Shown: piece by piece, positions 24,063 to 35,072 of the stretch | Layout: the number at the start of each line of letters is the position of its first letter | Numbering within the stretch: the stretch's first letter is position 1 | Assembly: GCA_034406715.1 (NCBI GenBank) | Contig: CP137870.1 | Coordinates: forward strand, 1,054,001-1,118,000 | Length of the DNA: 64,000 nucleotides | DNA from: Rhodotorula mucilaginosa | Lineage: Eukaryota > Basidiomycota > Microbotryomycetes > Sporidiobolales > Sporidiobolaceae | Direction: 5' to 3' | Translations under genes and position numbers: made by a program | The notes under the pieces: model-generated | Seen by the model: the letters and a program-made list of their open reading frames with translations, nothing else | Told to the model about the DNA's origin: nothing | Database searches by the model: none

Positions 24063-25189
24063 CGGCGGCACGACGGAGCGAACGCGCGGCGCTGAGCGGA
24101 GCGTTGTCCGTGCAGCAGGAGCGAGCATGTCGTGCGATCCGCTTTCCTCGGAAGCTGCTTACGATGAGTGTAGAGTCGCTGTCTACGAGATTTTTGCTCT
24201 TCTCCTCGCTCTCCGCCTGCCGCTCCTCCTCTGACCGCCACTTTCCTTGACCAAGCACAGCTGTGCTGTCGACGTCGGTATCATCTTTGCATCTGTCCAA
24301 ACGACTATAGGCAGCTGCACCGGAGCCGCCCGCCTCTATTGCCGACGCCGCTCTCACCGCTCCGCTTCGCATCCCAGCTCTGAGCCGACCGCAGGTTCCC
24401 GCCCCGCCCCGCCCCGCTGCACACGCGCACTCGAAGCGGGGAACGTTCTATCGGCGCATTGTTCTTGCTGCTGCATTGAGGGGCGCCGGCATTCCAGCCC
24501 ACTCGATCCTTCCGCTGACCTCGACGTTCGCCCTGCACCGGCTTGCCGTTTCCTTTTCTCCTCGGAACCCTACCCAAGGCCGCCCGCTGAGGATTTGTAC
24601 GCCACACCGCGTGGTCCGCGGACAGTCTAATCTGGGCGATAAGACTTTGTGCTCCGACCGTCTTCTCCAGAAAAAGATGATCAAAAAAGGCTTGGCGGAT
24701 CCTACCGCCTCCTCCCCTCGACCACGCCCAACCACGACTACAGTACTCTGCCCGCGACTCGTTTGCGCCGCCAAACTTCGGTTAGAACGGGCCTGCACAC
24801 CCGGGGACGCCAGTGTCACCCCCGGATGCCATCATAGCTGGAGCTTACTGTACTTTTAGGCTTTTGCCGCCACAGAAGCGTTCGAGTTTCCCACGAATCA
24901 CAAGGCGACAATGATCGCTCAACGCCGAAACGCCAAGGGACGAGAATTGCTTGCTTGGGCATTTCAGGCCAGATTCTTCGCGCATCATCGGGACCTCGAC
25001 GCAATGCCAAGCAAATGATACAGACGCTCGGCGTGGGGCAATGCACCGCCTGACCGACGAAGGTGTAATCACACGCACGGCCCCGCGACCGATGCTCCTG
25101 TTTGGCGTCCGGATCTCCTCGGACCTCCCGACCGATACGCGGCTTTGCTCTCTTCCTCTATCCGACCCAGACTAGACGCATAGTCGACC
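24063..25189. other. Divergent promoter region between SHY1 and the amino acid permease
   Basis: No supported gene. Contains a GC-box-like run of CCGCCCC repeats near 24397-24417 and a perfect 10-base palindrome GTCCGCGGAC at 24614-24623, about 570 bases before the permease start codon. Confidence 0.55.
24614..24623. promoter_or_regulatory. GTCCGCGGAC palindrome upstream of the amino acid permease
   Basis: Perfect 10-base palindrome containing the same TCCGCGGA core found before the four array genes, here about 570 bases upstream of the permease start. One occurrence in GC-rich DNA may be chance. Confidence 0.3.
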
Positions 25190-28128
25190 ATGTCGTCCTT
25201 CGACGCCGAGAAGGATGCCTCGAGCAAGAATGAAGAAACCTACGTCTCGACTGGCCCGGCAGCCGACCACGACTCGTCTGCTCATCACGACGGACCCGTT
25301 ATCTATGACCCGAAGAAGGAGAAACTCGCCACTCGTCTCGGTGTCAACATCGAGTCGTTCAAGCGGGCGCCGGGCACGACGGCTGGACTGCAGTCACAGG
25401 GTGGCGCGGCCGACCCGCTGCGGGCGCATGAGAACCCGATGCTCCAGCAGAAGATGAAGCCCCGCCACTTGAACATGATTGCGTACGCACACTTTTTTGC
25501 TCTTCATTCACACAGTACAGAGCTGACCACTTTACGCACGCAGCGTCGGAGGGTGTGTCCCGCCTTTTTCGAGCGGCGTTCGGCTCTCCGGTGGCAACGG
25601 ATACTAACTTTGCTTCGGACGCATAGCGCTATCGGTACCGGTCTCTTCATTGGCTCTGGAGGAGGTACGTCAAAGAGCCGCACTATTCTCGGTTCATTGC
25701 GGCGGAACTGCGTTCCTTTGTTTTGCGCGAACTCTCGCTGACGCTTTCGGTGGCGAACGCGTGCAGCTCTCAGCCGAGGAGGCCCAGCCGGTGTCTTGAT
25801 CGCATGGAGCATCATCGGTGTCATGCTTATCAACGTCACCCAAGCTATTGGAGAACTCGCTATCGTCTACCCGGTCTCTGGAGGTGTGTCCGCCTCCTTT
25901 CGCCCTTGGCGGAAACAAAGTTGTACTCACGCTCGATCACGCAACACAGGATTCTACACCCTCGTCTGCCGCTTCCTGGACCCGAGTTTCGGCATGGGTG
26001 CGTTGTACGCGATCGCTACTTCCCTTGCACGCACGGCGCTGACGCATTTTTCCACTCACAGCCCTCGGATGGAATGTGCGCCTCTTTCGGGTTTTCCTCC
26101 TTCCCTGCACCAGTCACAGTACTAATACACGCTCTCTACAGTACTTCTTGCAATGGTTCGTCACTATGCCGGTGAGTAGGCAAAGAATGGCCCTCCCGGC
26201 CGTCTCGGTCGGCCCCTTCCTCCAGCCCGGACGCTACGTTACCGCCGACCCGGACGCTTCGCTGCGGCTACCCCAGACGCGTTACTAAATCGCGTTTGAC
26301 CTTTGCAGCTCGAGATCACCGCCGCCGGTATCACGGTTCAATATTGGGAAGGCGCCGCCCGTGTCAACATCGCCGTCTGGATTACCGTCTTCTGGCTGCT
26401 CTTCATCCTCGTCAACGTCTTCGGAACGCTTGGATACGCAGAAGAGGAATTCTGGGCTTCCCTCTTCAAGCTTGCGGTGGTCATCGTGTTCATCATCATC
26501 GGCGTCGTCCTCAACTGCGGTGGCGGCGACGGCGAGTACTCGACCTACGTCGGCGGCCGGTACTGGCGAGACCCCGGCGCTTTCGCCAACGGCTTCAAGG
26601 GTGTCTGCAGTGTGTTCGTCACTGCAGCTTTCTCGTTCGCCGGAACTGAGCTCGGTGGGTTGGCCATTTTGAGCATTTCTTGCAGGGTTATTCGCTGCTT
26701 CCTAGTCCGAAAGAATACCGTTCGCTCACTACCATCTATTACACACAGTTGGTCTCGCTGCCACCGAGACTCCGAACCCGCGCAAGACTCTCCCGACCGC
26801 CGTTAAGTAGGTGCTGCCACCCGGTCGCCGACTTTCAGAACTGTTTCGCTAACGACTCGGCGCTCTTTTGTTTTCCAGGGGCACCTTCTGGCGTGTCAGC
26901 TTGATCTACCTCACCACCCTGTTGATCATCGGTTTGAACGTCCCGTACAACAACGAGACCCTCCTCGGCGGTGGCAGCGGCGCTGGCACCTCGCCCTTCG
27001 TCATCATGGCCAAACTCGCCGGTCTGAACGGCCTCGACCACCTCGTCAGTTCTCCTGCGCGCGAAAAACCTGCTCAGAATATCCGATACTGACATGCGGC
27101 AACGCTCTTACAGCTCAACATCACGGTCTGCATCTCCGTCCTCTCGATCGGACTCTCCTGCGTCTACGCCGGCTCCCGTGTCCTCACCGCCCTGTCCGAG
27201 ACCGGCTTCGCTCCCAAGTGCTTCCAATATGTCGACAAATCTGGCCGACCTCTCTACTCGGTCCTGGTCCTGCTCGCCGCTGGCCCGATCGGTAAGTTGA
27301 CTTGAACAATCTCGTGGAAATCGCGCCGTGGCTCATCATATCCCGCCACCCCGCAGCGTACGTCAACTGCGCCGCCCAGGGTGACACGATTTTCAACTGG
27401 CTCCTGGTGAGTGCCTGCAGTACTCCGCGACTTCTGGGAGGGCCAGGCAAGCTAACCCGTTTCTCTCGAACAGGCCCTCTCCGGACTGTCCACGCTCTTC
27501 ACCTGGGGTTCGATCTGCATGTGCCACATCCGCTTCCGCAAGGCGTGGCGAGTGCAGGGTCACTCGGTCGATGAGCTGCCGTTCCGGGCTTGGGGCGGCG
27601 TTTACGGCTCGTGGCTCGGATTCATCCTCGTTTGCCTCGTCCTCATCGCTCAGTTCTACACCGCCGTCTGTGAGCCTTTTTGCCCGTCCTCTGGCTCCTA
27701 CCACGTCCGTACTCACGCCTTGCTGAGCAGGGCCGATTGGAGGCACTTCGTCAGACCCCGGCAAGGCGGCCGAGACTTTCTTCCTTTCCTACCTGGTAAG
27801 GCAAACATTCGTCGCCGGGGCATCCCCCTACGGCTGCTGACTTGTTGTGCGGAACAGGCTGCCCCGATCGTCATCGCACTCTACATCATCGCCTTCTCGA
27901 TCCACCGCACCTTCCCGAAGAAGGCGCACGAGATTGACCTCGACGTGAGCTTTTCTCTCGACGCGACTCCGAACACGGAACACCGATAGATCACCGTGCT
28001 GACGTCTTGCTGCCCAACAGACTGGACGCAAGGCATGGTTCACCGCTGAGGAGATGAACCAGTGGCGTGCCGAGCGCAAGATGGCGCCGTGGTACAAGCG
28101 CATCTACCGCATGCTCTTCTCGCAGTAG
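25190..28128 (+). CDS. Amino acid permease of the yeast GAP1/AGP family
   Basis: Proton-coupled plasma membrane amino acid transporter (APC superfamily, YAT family), 12 expected membrane segments. Sixteen exons, among them 25190-25482, 25544-25552, 25627-25664, 25767-25883, 25950-25997, 26062-26075, 26142-26171, 26309-26654, 26749-26806, 26879-27044, 27114-27291 and 27357-27406. Family signatures are visible in order: [19 protein letters not shown] at segment 1, [42 protein letters not shown], the SGRPLYSV loop, and [16 protein letters not shown] near the C-terminal tail. The 9-base exon at 25544-25552 supplies residues of the substrate-binding segment. An inverted partial copy lies at 34.1-34.7 kb. 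The preferred amino acid cannot be told from sequence. Confidence 0.93.
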
Positions 28129-28303
28129 AGGCTCAAGTCTACATCCTTAGAAGAGCTACAGTATGCGGGAGGAAATTGTTTGTGAGCAAATTGCTTTTGT
28201 CTTTGTAACAATTCGTTTGCCAGGTCTCTACAAGTTTGCGAGAGGAGGTTGTGTAGATCGGCGAACGCAAGCGTTCGAGCTCAACTTTCGACTTGCAGAC
28301 GAT

Positions 28304-31300
28304 CTAGTCATGCCACTGAAGGCCCATAGATTGCGCGACGAAGCCGCTGCGGAGAGAGTGCGAAAGAATGTCAACTTGATCCACAACACGCGCGCGCACG
28401 CCTTGGCTCACTATTTGTCGACCGCCTCCTCGATCTTCTTCTCGGTACTCTGCAAAACATGAATCGACGTGAGTGTGCAGCCCAGGTATCCCGCCAGGAG
28501 AGTAGAAATGGATCGCGAGTGCGCACCTTGCCGGCACCGTGACCACTCTTGGTGTCGATGCGGATCAGGAGGGGGTTCGGGTTGTCCGGAAGCTGGTGCT
28601 GCAACTCGGCGATGTGCTTGAACGAGTGCAGCGGCACGACGCGGTCGTCGTGATCGGCGGTGAGGAGCATCGTGGGAGGGTACGGCGCCTTGGCCGGGTC
28701 GACGTTGTGCAGCGGCGAATACCTGTTGCGATGCAGAGGTGTCGATGAGCGCGGACTCTTAAATAAGCAGAAAAGACGCCTCCCTCCTCGAGAAGGGCTT
28801 ACTTGATGAGGTAGTCAAAGCCTTCGGGGTCGTCCGAAGAGCCATAGTCAGAGACCCAGAATCCGCCGACCGTAAAGCGCTGGAAGCGGAGCATGTCGAG
28901 CACGCCCACGTCGGCGATCGCAGCTCCAAACAACTGCGGCGCCTGATTCACACACGCGCCGACGAGCAAGCCACCGTTGGAACCACCAGAGATGGCGACC
29001 TTGTCCGGGGCGGCGTATTGCGCTTTGATGAGGTACTTTGCCGCGCCTTGGAAGTCGTCAAACACGTTCTGCTTGCGCTCTTTGGTCCCCGCGAGGTGCC
29101 ACTCTTCGCCGTATTCACTCCCGCCGCGGATGTTGGCGACCGCGAGAACACCCTTGTAGTGCTTGATCCAGGTCATGAGCGAGCTGCGAACCCGGACAGG
29201 TCAGTTTTCGCAATCTCACATCATGGGAGCTCTTTCCGAGAGAAGGGGAAGCTCACGGAGAGAAGAAAGGCTGTAAACAAGAGAAAAAGTCAAGGGCGCG
29301 CACGATCAGATCAGTAAGAGGCATCCGGTCTGAACAGACGAAGGAACTCTGGAACGCACTGTCATGGCATGACTGAAGCCGCCATAGCCGTACAGGATGG
29401 CGGGCGCGGTACCATCGAGTTGGACGCTGCGGATATACGGTGGGAGGGTCAGCTCCCTTTTCCCGATCTATCACCCCGACTCGCCGCCCACAGCGGCAGC
29501 ACGAGCCGGGGAACGACACCAAAGGCTGAGGAGCAAACGCACTCTTTCGGTCGCGTGACAAACATGGGGACCCTCGTCCCGTCCTTCGACTCGAAAAACA
29601 CCTGCCCGCTGATATAATCATCGGCCTTGATCCCGTCCACTTTCGCCTCGCGGTACACCTCCTCCTTGTTGGCGGTAGCGTCGTTGTCCTCGCCAAACTT
29701 GTAGCGGTACACAGTCCCGGGCGAAGTGAACCCCGACATGGAGAACCACATCTCGTCGTGTTTGCGTTCCCCGGCAATCTGGTCGACGGAACCCATCAAC
29801 CCTTCCCCGAGGCGTTTGATCCTCGCGCCCGTCTTCAAATCGTGCAAGTACAAGACATCTTTGACGTCGACCGAGTAGAGCAAGACGAGCTTGTCCTGGT
29901 CGGCGACGTGGACCGACGTCAACGGCGACTTTGGATCGTGCGCGACGAGGTCTTCGAAACCCCGATCGGGGTCCGCGAGGTCGTACGTGACAATCTTGTT
30001 GTTCGGACTGTCTTGCGCGTCCGTCATGAGGTAGAACTTCGTCCCGTCGTTGGCAACGTCGCCGTAGAACGACCCCCACTCGTTGACGACCTTGTGCCAC
30101 TTGAGGTTCGGACCGAGCGTCTCGTTCCCCTTTTCGTGCAGGTCGGCGATCCAGAGCAAGTTGGACCGGCCCGTGTCGCGCGATTGGGTCATGACGATGA
30201 AGCGACCGCTGTGGGTGGGGCAGGTTCCACAAGGAAGTTAGTCAAATGGGACGAGAGGCTCGTATTCTCCTTCGCTCGGACAACGCGCGCCTCACTCGTC
30301 GGTGCCGGATCCACTAAACATCCACTTGGGGTTGCTCGCATCCTTGTAGATCAAGATGTCCTCGCTCTGCGGCGTACCGACCTTGTGGTAGTAGAGCTAC
30401 AAATTTGTCATGCACAGTTAGCTCCCCCGATGGTCTTGAATGCAGGCTCCTTGAGGAAGAGGCGGAGGCTCACCATGGCATTCTCGTCCGCATCCGTCTC
30501 GGTGCCGGCCTTGTCGTCCGTCTCGGAGCCGTGTTCGGCGCGCTCCGGGAAGCGCTGGTACAGGAAACCTGGATCGCAGGGGGAAGTTTTCAGCTCGATT
30601 CTCCACATCGCTCATCGCGCCAGAAGAAGAGAGCCAGCTGCGCCCATACCTTTCGAATCCTTGAGCCAGCCGATCCCACTAAACTTGACGAACCGGAGCA
30701 CGTCGTGCTCGAGGCGTCCTTCGTCCTTGCCGACGGGCTGGTTCGGGTCGTGCGGCGCGTCGGTCGAGCGGACATAGACGGTGGACCAGTCTGAGCCGGA
30801 GCGCGAGAGCGCATAGGCGTACCACTTGCCGTCGTCGGAGAAGCTGCTCGTTGCGCGCGAGACGGAACCGTCCGTCGAAAGGAGGTTCGGCTGCGTGCGT
30901 TCGTTTCCGGTTCCGGGATGTGTCAGCGAGTGTTTTGGTCTGTCCGAACCCAGCAGCGGGAACGACCACTCACGTCAAAGAAGAGCTCTCCGCCGGGTTC
31001 TCCCTCTTTCGGCGGCTGGATGCCTTGACCTTTCGGGAAGCGGTAGATGACGGGTTGCGCCTGGAGACCCGAGTTGTAGGTGAAGTAGTAGCGGTCGTCT
31101 CCCTTGAGGGCCGGGCACGAGACTGTGAGCGAGTTCGAGGATGTCAGCATGTGGGGGAGGTTCGTGCACCCCTAGAGTGAGATGGGAAACGCACATCGGG
31201 GGTAGTTCCAGTTCTTCCTGAGTTCGCGAGTGAACTGCTCCTTGTGCTTGTACTGGTCGAGGTACTGCTGAGTAAAGTCGCCCTGCTGTTGGACGAACTG

Positions 31301-31489
31301 CTTGGTCTCGTTCGAATCGGGGTCGTGCAGCCAGTCGTACGGGTCGGCGACGGGGACTTTTTGGCCTGCCTTGGCTGACTGGAAGTACTCGACCGTGTCT
31401 GACCTGCGCGCAGGTGGGTACGGCGTCTTCTTCGGGTTCCACGGCGTCTTGAAGGATTGCGAGGAGTCGGCGTTGAGGGAAGCGGTCAT
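28304..31489 (-). CDS. Prolyl oligopeptidase (family S9A)
   Basis: Serine peptidase that cleaves short peptides after proline. About twelve exons give roughly 770 residues. The N terminus ([27 protein letters not shown]) and propeller precede the catalytic domain. The catalytic triad is visible: Ser in [10 protein letters not shown], Asp in [14 protein letters not shown] and His in [28 protein letters not shown] is also diagnostic. One exon is only 14 bases (29257-29270). There is no secretory signal. In-frame Met codons at 31573 and 31585 would add about 28-32 Arg-rich residues resembling a mitochondrial presequence. Basidiomycete relatives include the macrocyclase used for amatoxins, but nothing nearby looks like a precursor peptide gene, so I read it as a housekeeping peptidase. 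Confidence 0.94.
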
Positions 31490-31669
31490 GGTCAAGGTGC
31501 GGCGTGGTGAGGAGCGGAGAGAGACGAATCTGATAGTCCGAGTAGCAGCAGCACGTAAGCAGGCACTGCCCATCGAGGAGTGCATGGACCCAAGTATAGC
31601 CTCGCTTCTCTTTGAGCCGCTCTCTCGCTCGGTCGGCTCCGCTCTCTCTCTCTTGGCCCGTACGTGGCG

Positions 31670-33901
31670 ATGGTGCTCGTCGACGGGGTCAAGTACGCCT
31701 GCCAGCAGTGCATAAAAGGTCACCGCTCCTCGAAATGCACCCACTCGACCCGCCCTCTCACAGAAATCAGGAGTCCGTCGCTCGCTCCCTCTCTCTTCGC
31801 ACTCGGTCAACTCACTCTAACTCCCTTCACAGAAAAGGGCAGGCCGTCGACGCAATGCGCGCACTGCAAAGAGCTCCGAAAGACTAGAGCAGTCCACACG
31901 AGATGCGATTGCGCGGCGAGGGAGGCTCAACGTCCGTTTCACACCTCTCTCTCTCTCTTTCTCGCTCACTAAGCAGCACCTGACCCTCTGTCCACGCTGC
32001 AGAGGAACATGTCGCACGCATACTCCCCAACGGTCTCGCGGACGTCGTAGGAAAACACGCTTCGGAAGAACTCGTCCGCACAGAACCAAGCGGAGGTGCG
32101 TCCGTATCCCCTTCAAAACGCGACGAACGCCGCATGTTGCAGCCTGTCTTCCCTACAGTGCTGACGAGCAGAGTTTGTTCCTTCGGTCCTGGTCCGCACA
32201 GTCACTCGCTTGTTGAACCCGTGCAGCTGCCTCCGGGGCGGGAAATGCACCTGCTGCGCATCGATCAAGTCGCCGACCGCGAAATTCTTCCCAGACGAAC
32301 CACAACCCCCTCGTCTGCCCGCGGCATCGACCTCATCAGGGCGCGTGGCCTCGGCTCCTAACCTCGTCGCGGTCGAGGTTCAGCCTCTTAGCGCAGGGGC
32401 AGGGATCGTCACGACGACTCCCGGTGGCGACATCCTCGTCGATCCGGTTACTCCTGTCGCGTCGACCTCGCCTTACACGTTACCGCCATTGACACTACTA
32501 CCACCACCATCAGCAGCGATGCTGTACTCGTCGTCCTCGTCCCGCTCTTCCTCCGATCACTATCTCACCAACGCGGGCGCTCTCCCCCCTCTTCCGCCAA
32601 CACCACCACTAGCACTACCGTTCGCAACAACCAACAACCCGCTCTTCCTCCCTCCAACAGCCGGCACCCTCGCCTGTTTCTGCGGTCCCACGTGCCAGTG
32701 CGTCGGTTGCGCGACGCACGACCCGTACTCGCGCAAGCGGCCCGCACCGGGGGCGTGCAGCGGTGGGGGGTGTCATTGCGGGACGGGCAAGGGGTGCGAG
32801 GAGGCGGCGGTGGCAAGAGGGGCGGTTAGTAAGAAGAGTAGGAGTGGGAACGGGAACGGGAACAGGAACGGGGACGGCAGTGGCTGTTGCGGGAAGAAGA
32901 AGAAGAAGGAGGAAGAGGAGGGCGCGACGAGACCGTCTTGCTGCGGCTCCAAAGACTCGACATCTTCGACATTCCCTCGCTCTGAACCCATGTCAGCCGC
33001 CTCATCGTCGTCGTCCTCTTTGACGTCGTCATCAACGGGAGAAACCTTGCCTCCTCACCTCCTCTTGGCTCCGCCCCCCGGCTCGGCAGGCGTGGCCCTC
33101 CCGTCTCTCTGGTCCTCCTCCTCCTCATTCACAACCTATCCTCCTACCGCCTCCTCCTCCTCAAACCTTCCTCCCACCGCTTCTGGATCCTCGCAAGACT
33201 TGGACTCGGAATCGGGGACGAGTTACACTCCTCCTCCGACGACGACGAGTAGCGCGGCGCCGTTACCGTCTTTGAGGACTCTGTGGCCCGCTTTGCTCGA
33301 TCTCGACGAGGCAGGTGCCTCTTTCCCCTCCTCGTCTTCTCTCGATGGCGTTGTAGGCGGAAGCACGACTACCGCTGAAGGCGAACAGCATCCAGCACCG
33401 ACGACGACGACAACCGTACCGATGCTCTCCGAGGCATCGCGCGACCAGAATATCAACAATGGGCTCGTCGATGCAGATAACGACGGTGGACCCTCTTTGC
33501 CGTATGCGCCGCACCACCTCGGCCTCCCCGAAGGACTCTTCGACCCCGCTCTCGAACCCGCGATCCTGCGCGCCTCGCCCTCAACCACCACGACAGCGAA
33601 TAGGGATGGTCGACAGGATCGGCTAGTCCTGACGGCTTGTTCGGCTTGCTTTTTGGAGGAACCGCTCGATGATGCGTGTGGACGTGGAAGTGGAGGAGAG
33701 TCTGGCGGTGCGGAGGAGGAGGAAGAAGAGGAGGATCTGGGTTGTCAGTGTACGAGTCGGTGTGGATGTCGAGGAGGAGGCGGCGGTGATGGTGGGATTG
33801 AAGCTTCTTTGACGGCAAGGAGGGAGGAGCGAGGGGACTTGGTGGAGGAGGTGGAGCCGGAGCACCCGAAGGCAAATGGCGTTGTACGGGGGTTGGGTTG
33901 A
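31670..33901 (+). CDS. CUF1: Copper-fist transcription factor (Cuf1/Ace1/Mac1 type)
   Basis: Copper-sensing DNA-binding regulator. Four exons (31670-31772, 31833-31931, 32003-32095, 32202-33901) give about 664 residues. The protein opens directly with the copper-fist: MVLVDGVKYACQQCIKGH, CTH, then KKGRPSTQC, HCKELRK and the closing CDC, containing the zinc ligands and the Arg-Gly-Arg-Pro minor-groove motif (here KGRPS). Further on are Cys clusters: CSCLRGGKCTCC just after the fist, CFCGPTCQCVGCATH (pattern C-X-C-X3-C-X-C-X2-C-X2-H like Mac1 repeats), CHCGTGKGC, and CQCTSRCGC near the end, presumably copper-binding switches. The rest is Ser/Thr/Pro rich. A GGGAAC-type repeat at about 32846-32875 encodes a Gly/Asn-rich run. 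Divergent from the prolyl oligopeptidase gene. Confidence 0.93.
32846..32877 (+). repeat. GGGAAC-type hexanucleotide repeat inside the copper-fist gene
   Basis: Four to five imperfect copies of GGGAAC/GGAACG in a row, encoding a Gly-Asn run interrupted by Arg and Asp. In frame, so length changes of whole repeats would be tolerated. Confidence 0.7.
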
Positions 33902-34144
33902 GCTGGAGGTGGAGGTGGAGCGGGGTAATCAGGCGGAGTCGAATCTGTTGCTTGAGGCGGGACAGGAGGAGGATGCTTTTAGTAGTCGAAGCCGGGTTGG
34001 ATGACACCTTTGCTTCACGAGCGGGTGCAAGAAGTCTGACCCCTGTCAGTCCCCCACTAGTGTACAATACAGCGTCTCTACGTCTACTGTCCACTGTCTA
34101 CTGATACGGCACTGATATGGCAGAAGGTGTCACTGGAAGGGAAT

Positions 34145-34720
34145 CAACGTGGCGAGTCGCCAGCGAAGCGGGCCTGCGACGGTGGCAACGGAGTTGCAGA
34201 ACATGCTTTGACGGCGGGTGGGAGAGCCTTGCACGGGATCGGGGTCTTGGTGGCAGCAAGACTAACTGTGTGTGAAAGATGACAGTGAGCAGGATGTATT
34301 CTCGCGCATGAGCGAAGCAGCGAATAACCCTGCAAGAAATGCGCAAAAATGGCCAACCCACCGAGTTCAGTTCCGGCGAACGAGAAAGCTGCGGTAACAA
34401 ACACACTGCAGACACCCTTGAAGCCGTTGGCGAAAGCGCCGGGGTCTCGCCAGTACCGGCCGCCGACGTAGGTCGAGTACTCGCCGTCGCCGCCACCGCA
34501 GTTGAGGACGATGCCGATGATGATGAACACGATGACCACCAGAAGCTTGAAGAGGGAGCTCCAGAACTCCTCTTCTGCGTAGCCGAGCGTTCCGAAGACG
34601 TTGACGAGGATGAAGAGCAGCCAGAAGACGGTAATCCAGACGGCGATGTTGACGCGGGCGGCACCTTCCCAATATTGAACCGTGATACCGGCGGCGGTGA
34701 TTTCGAGCTGCGGAGGTCAG
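34145..34720 (-). pseudogene. Truncated inverted copy of an amino acid permease gene (middle exons only)
   Basis: On the minus strand this segment matches, nearly base for base, the permease exon at 26309-26654, the intron after it and the next exon (to about 26860). It includes the intron and its splice signals, so it is a genomic duplicate and not a retrocopy. The encoded stretch includes [15 protein letters not shown] and SFAGTELG. There is no recognisable first third or last half of the permease around it. Differences in the first 200 bases are mostly synonymous, while a run of more than 100 bases is identical. After the intron the conserved LAATETPNP reads LAATKTPIP. It cannot make a transporter. 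It could be the remnant of a lost paralogue, perhaps touched by gene conversion. Confidence 0.85.
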
Positions 34721-35072
34721 GCGCGACTTAGTACAGTGTTCAGGCTGGCCCTAGCGAGGAGATACTGTAGAGGGCAAAATGTCAGAACTGAAGACCGTGA
34801 AGTTTGCCTGCTTCCCGTCTCGTTTGCTGGCGTTCCCGGCAACTCGTTCACTTAGCCACTCGGTCCCCGAGCGTCTCACTCGGCAGATTGGGTCTCATTG
34901 CGAGGACAGTCCCGGTCAACGCGAAAAGTCAGGCACTGGGTCATAGTTTGTTACAACAGGCTCGTCGCCCGGAAACAAAATGGGCTTGCGAGAGAGATTG
35001 AGCGGAAGGAGGGGCGAAATCGCGTGAGGCTGCCTTCGTCTGCGAGTGGAAGCGATGCCCGTCTCTTGGTAT
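34721..35072. other. Spacer between the permease fragment and the V0 subunit f gene
   Basis: No gene recognised. The bases next to the fragment (about 34745-34770, minus strand) start with CTCTACAG, as does the acceptor of the preceding permease exon, so an eroded remnant of that exon may lie here. Confidence 0.4.

Noticed and set aside
28304-31489. Prolyl oligopeptidase as part of a cyclic peptide (amatoxin-like) cluster
   Set aside because: No short precursor peptide gene or other tailoring genes nearby; neighbours are unrelated housekeeping genes.
34145-34720. Processed retrocopy of the permease
   Set aside because: The copy retains an intron with splice sites, so it came from genomic DNA.
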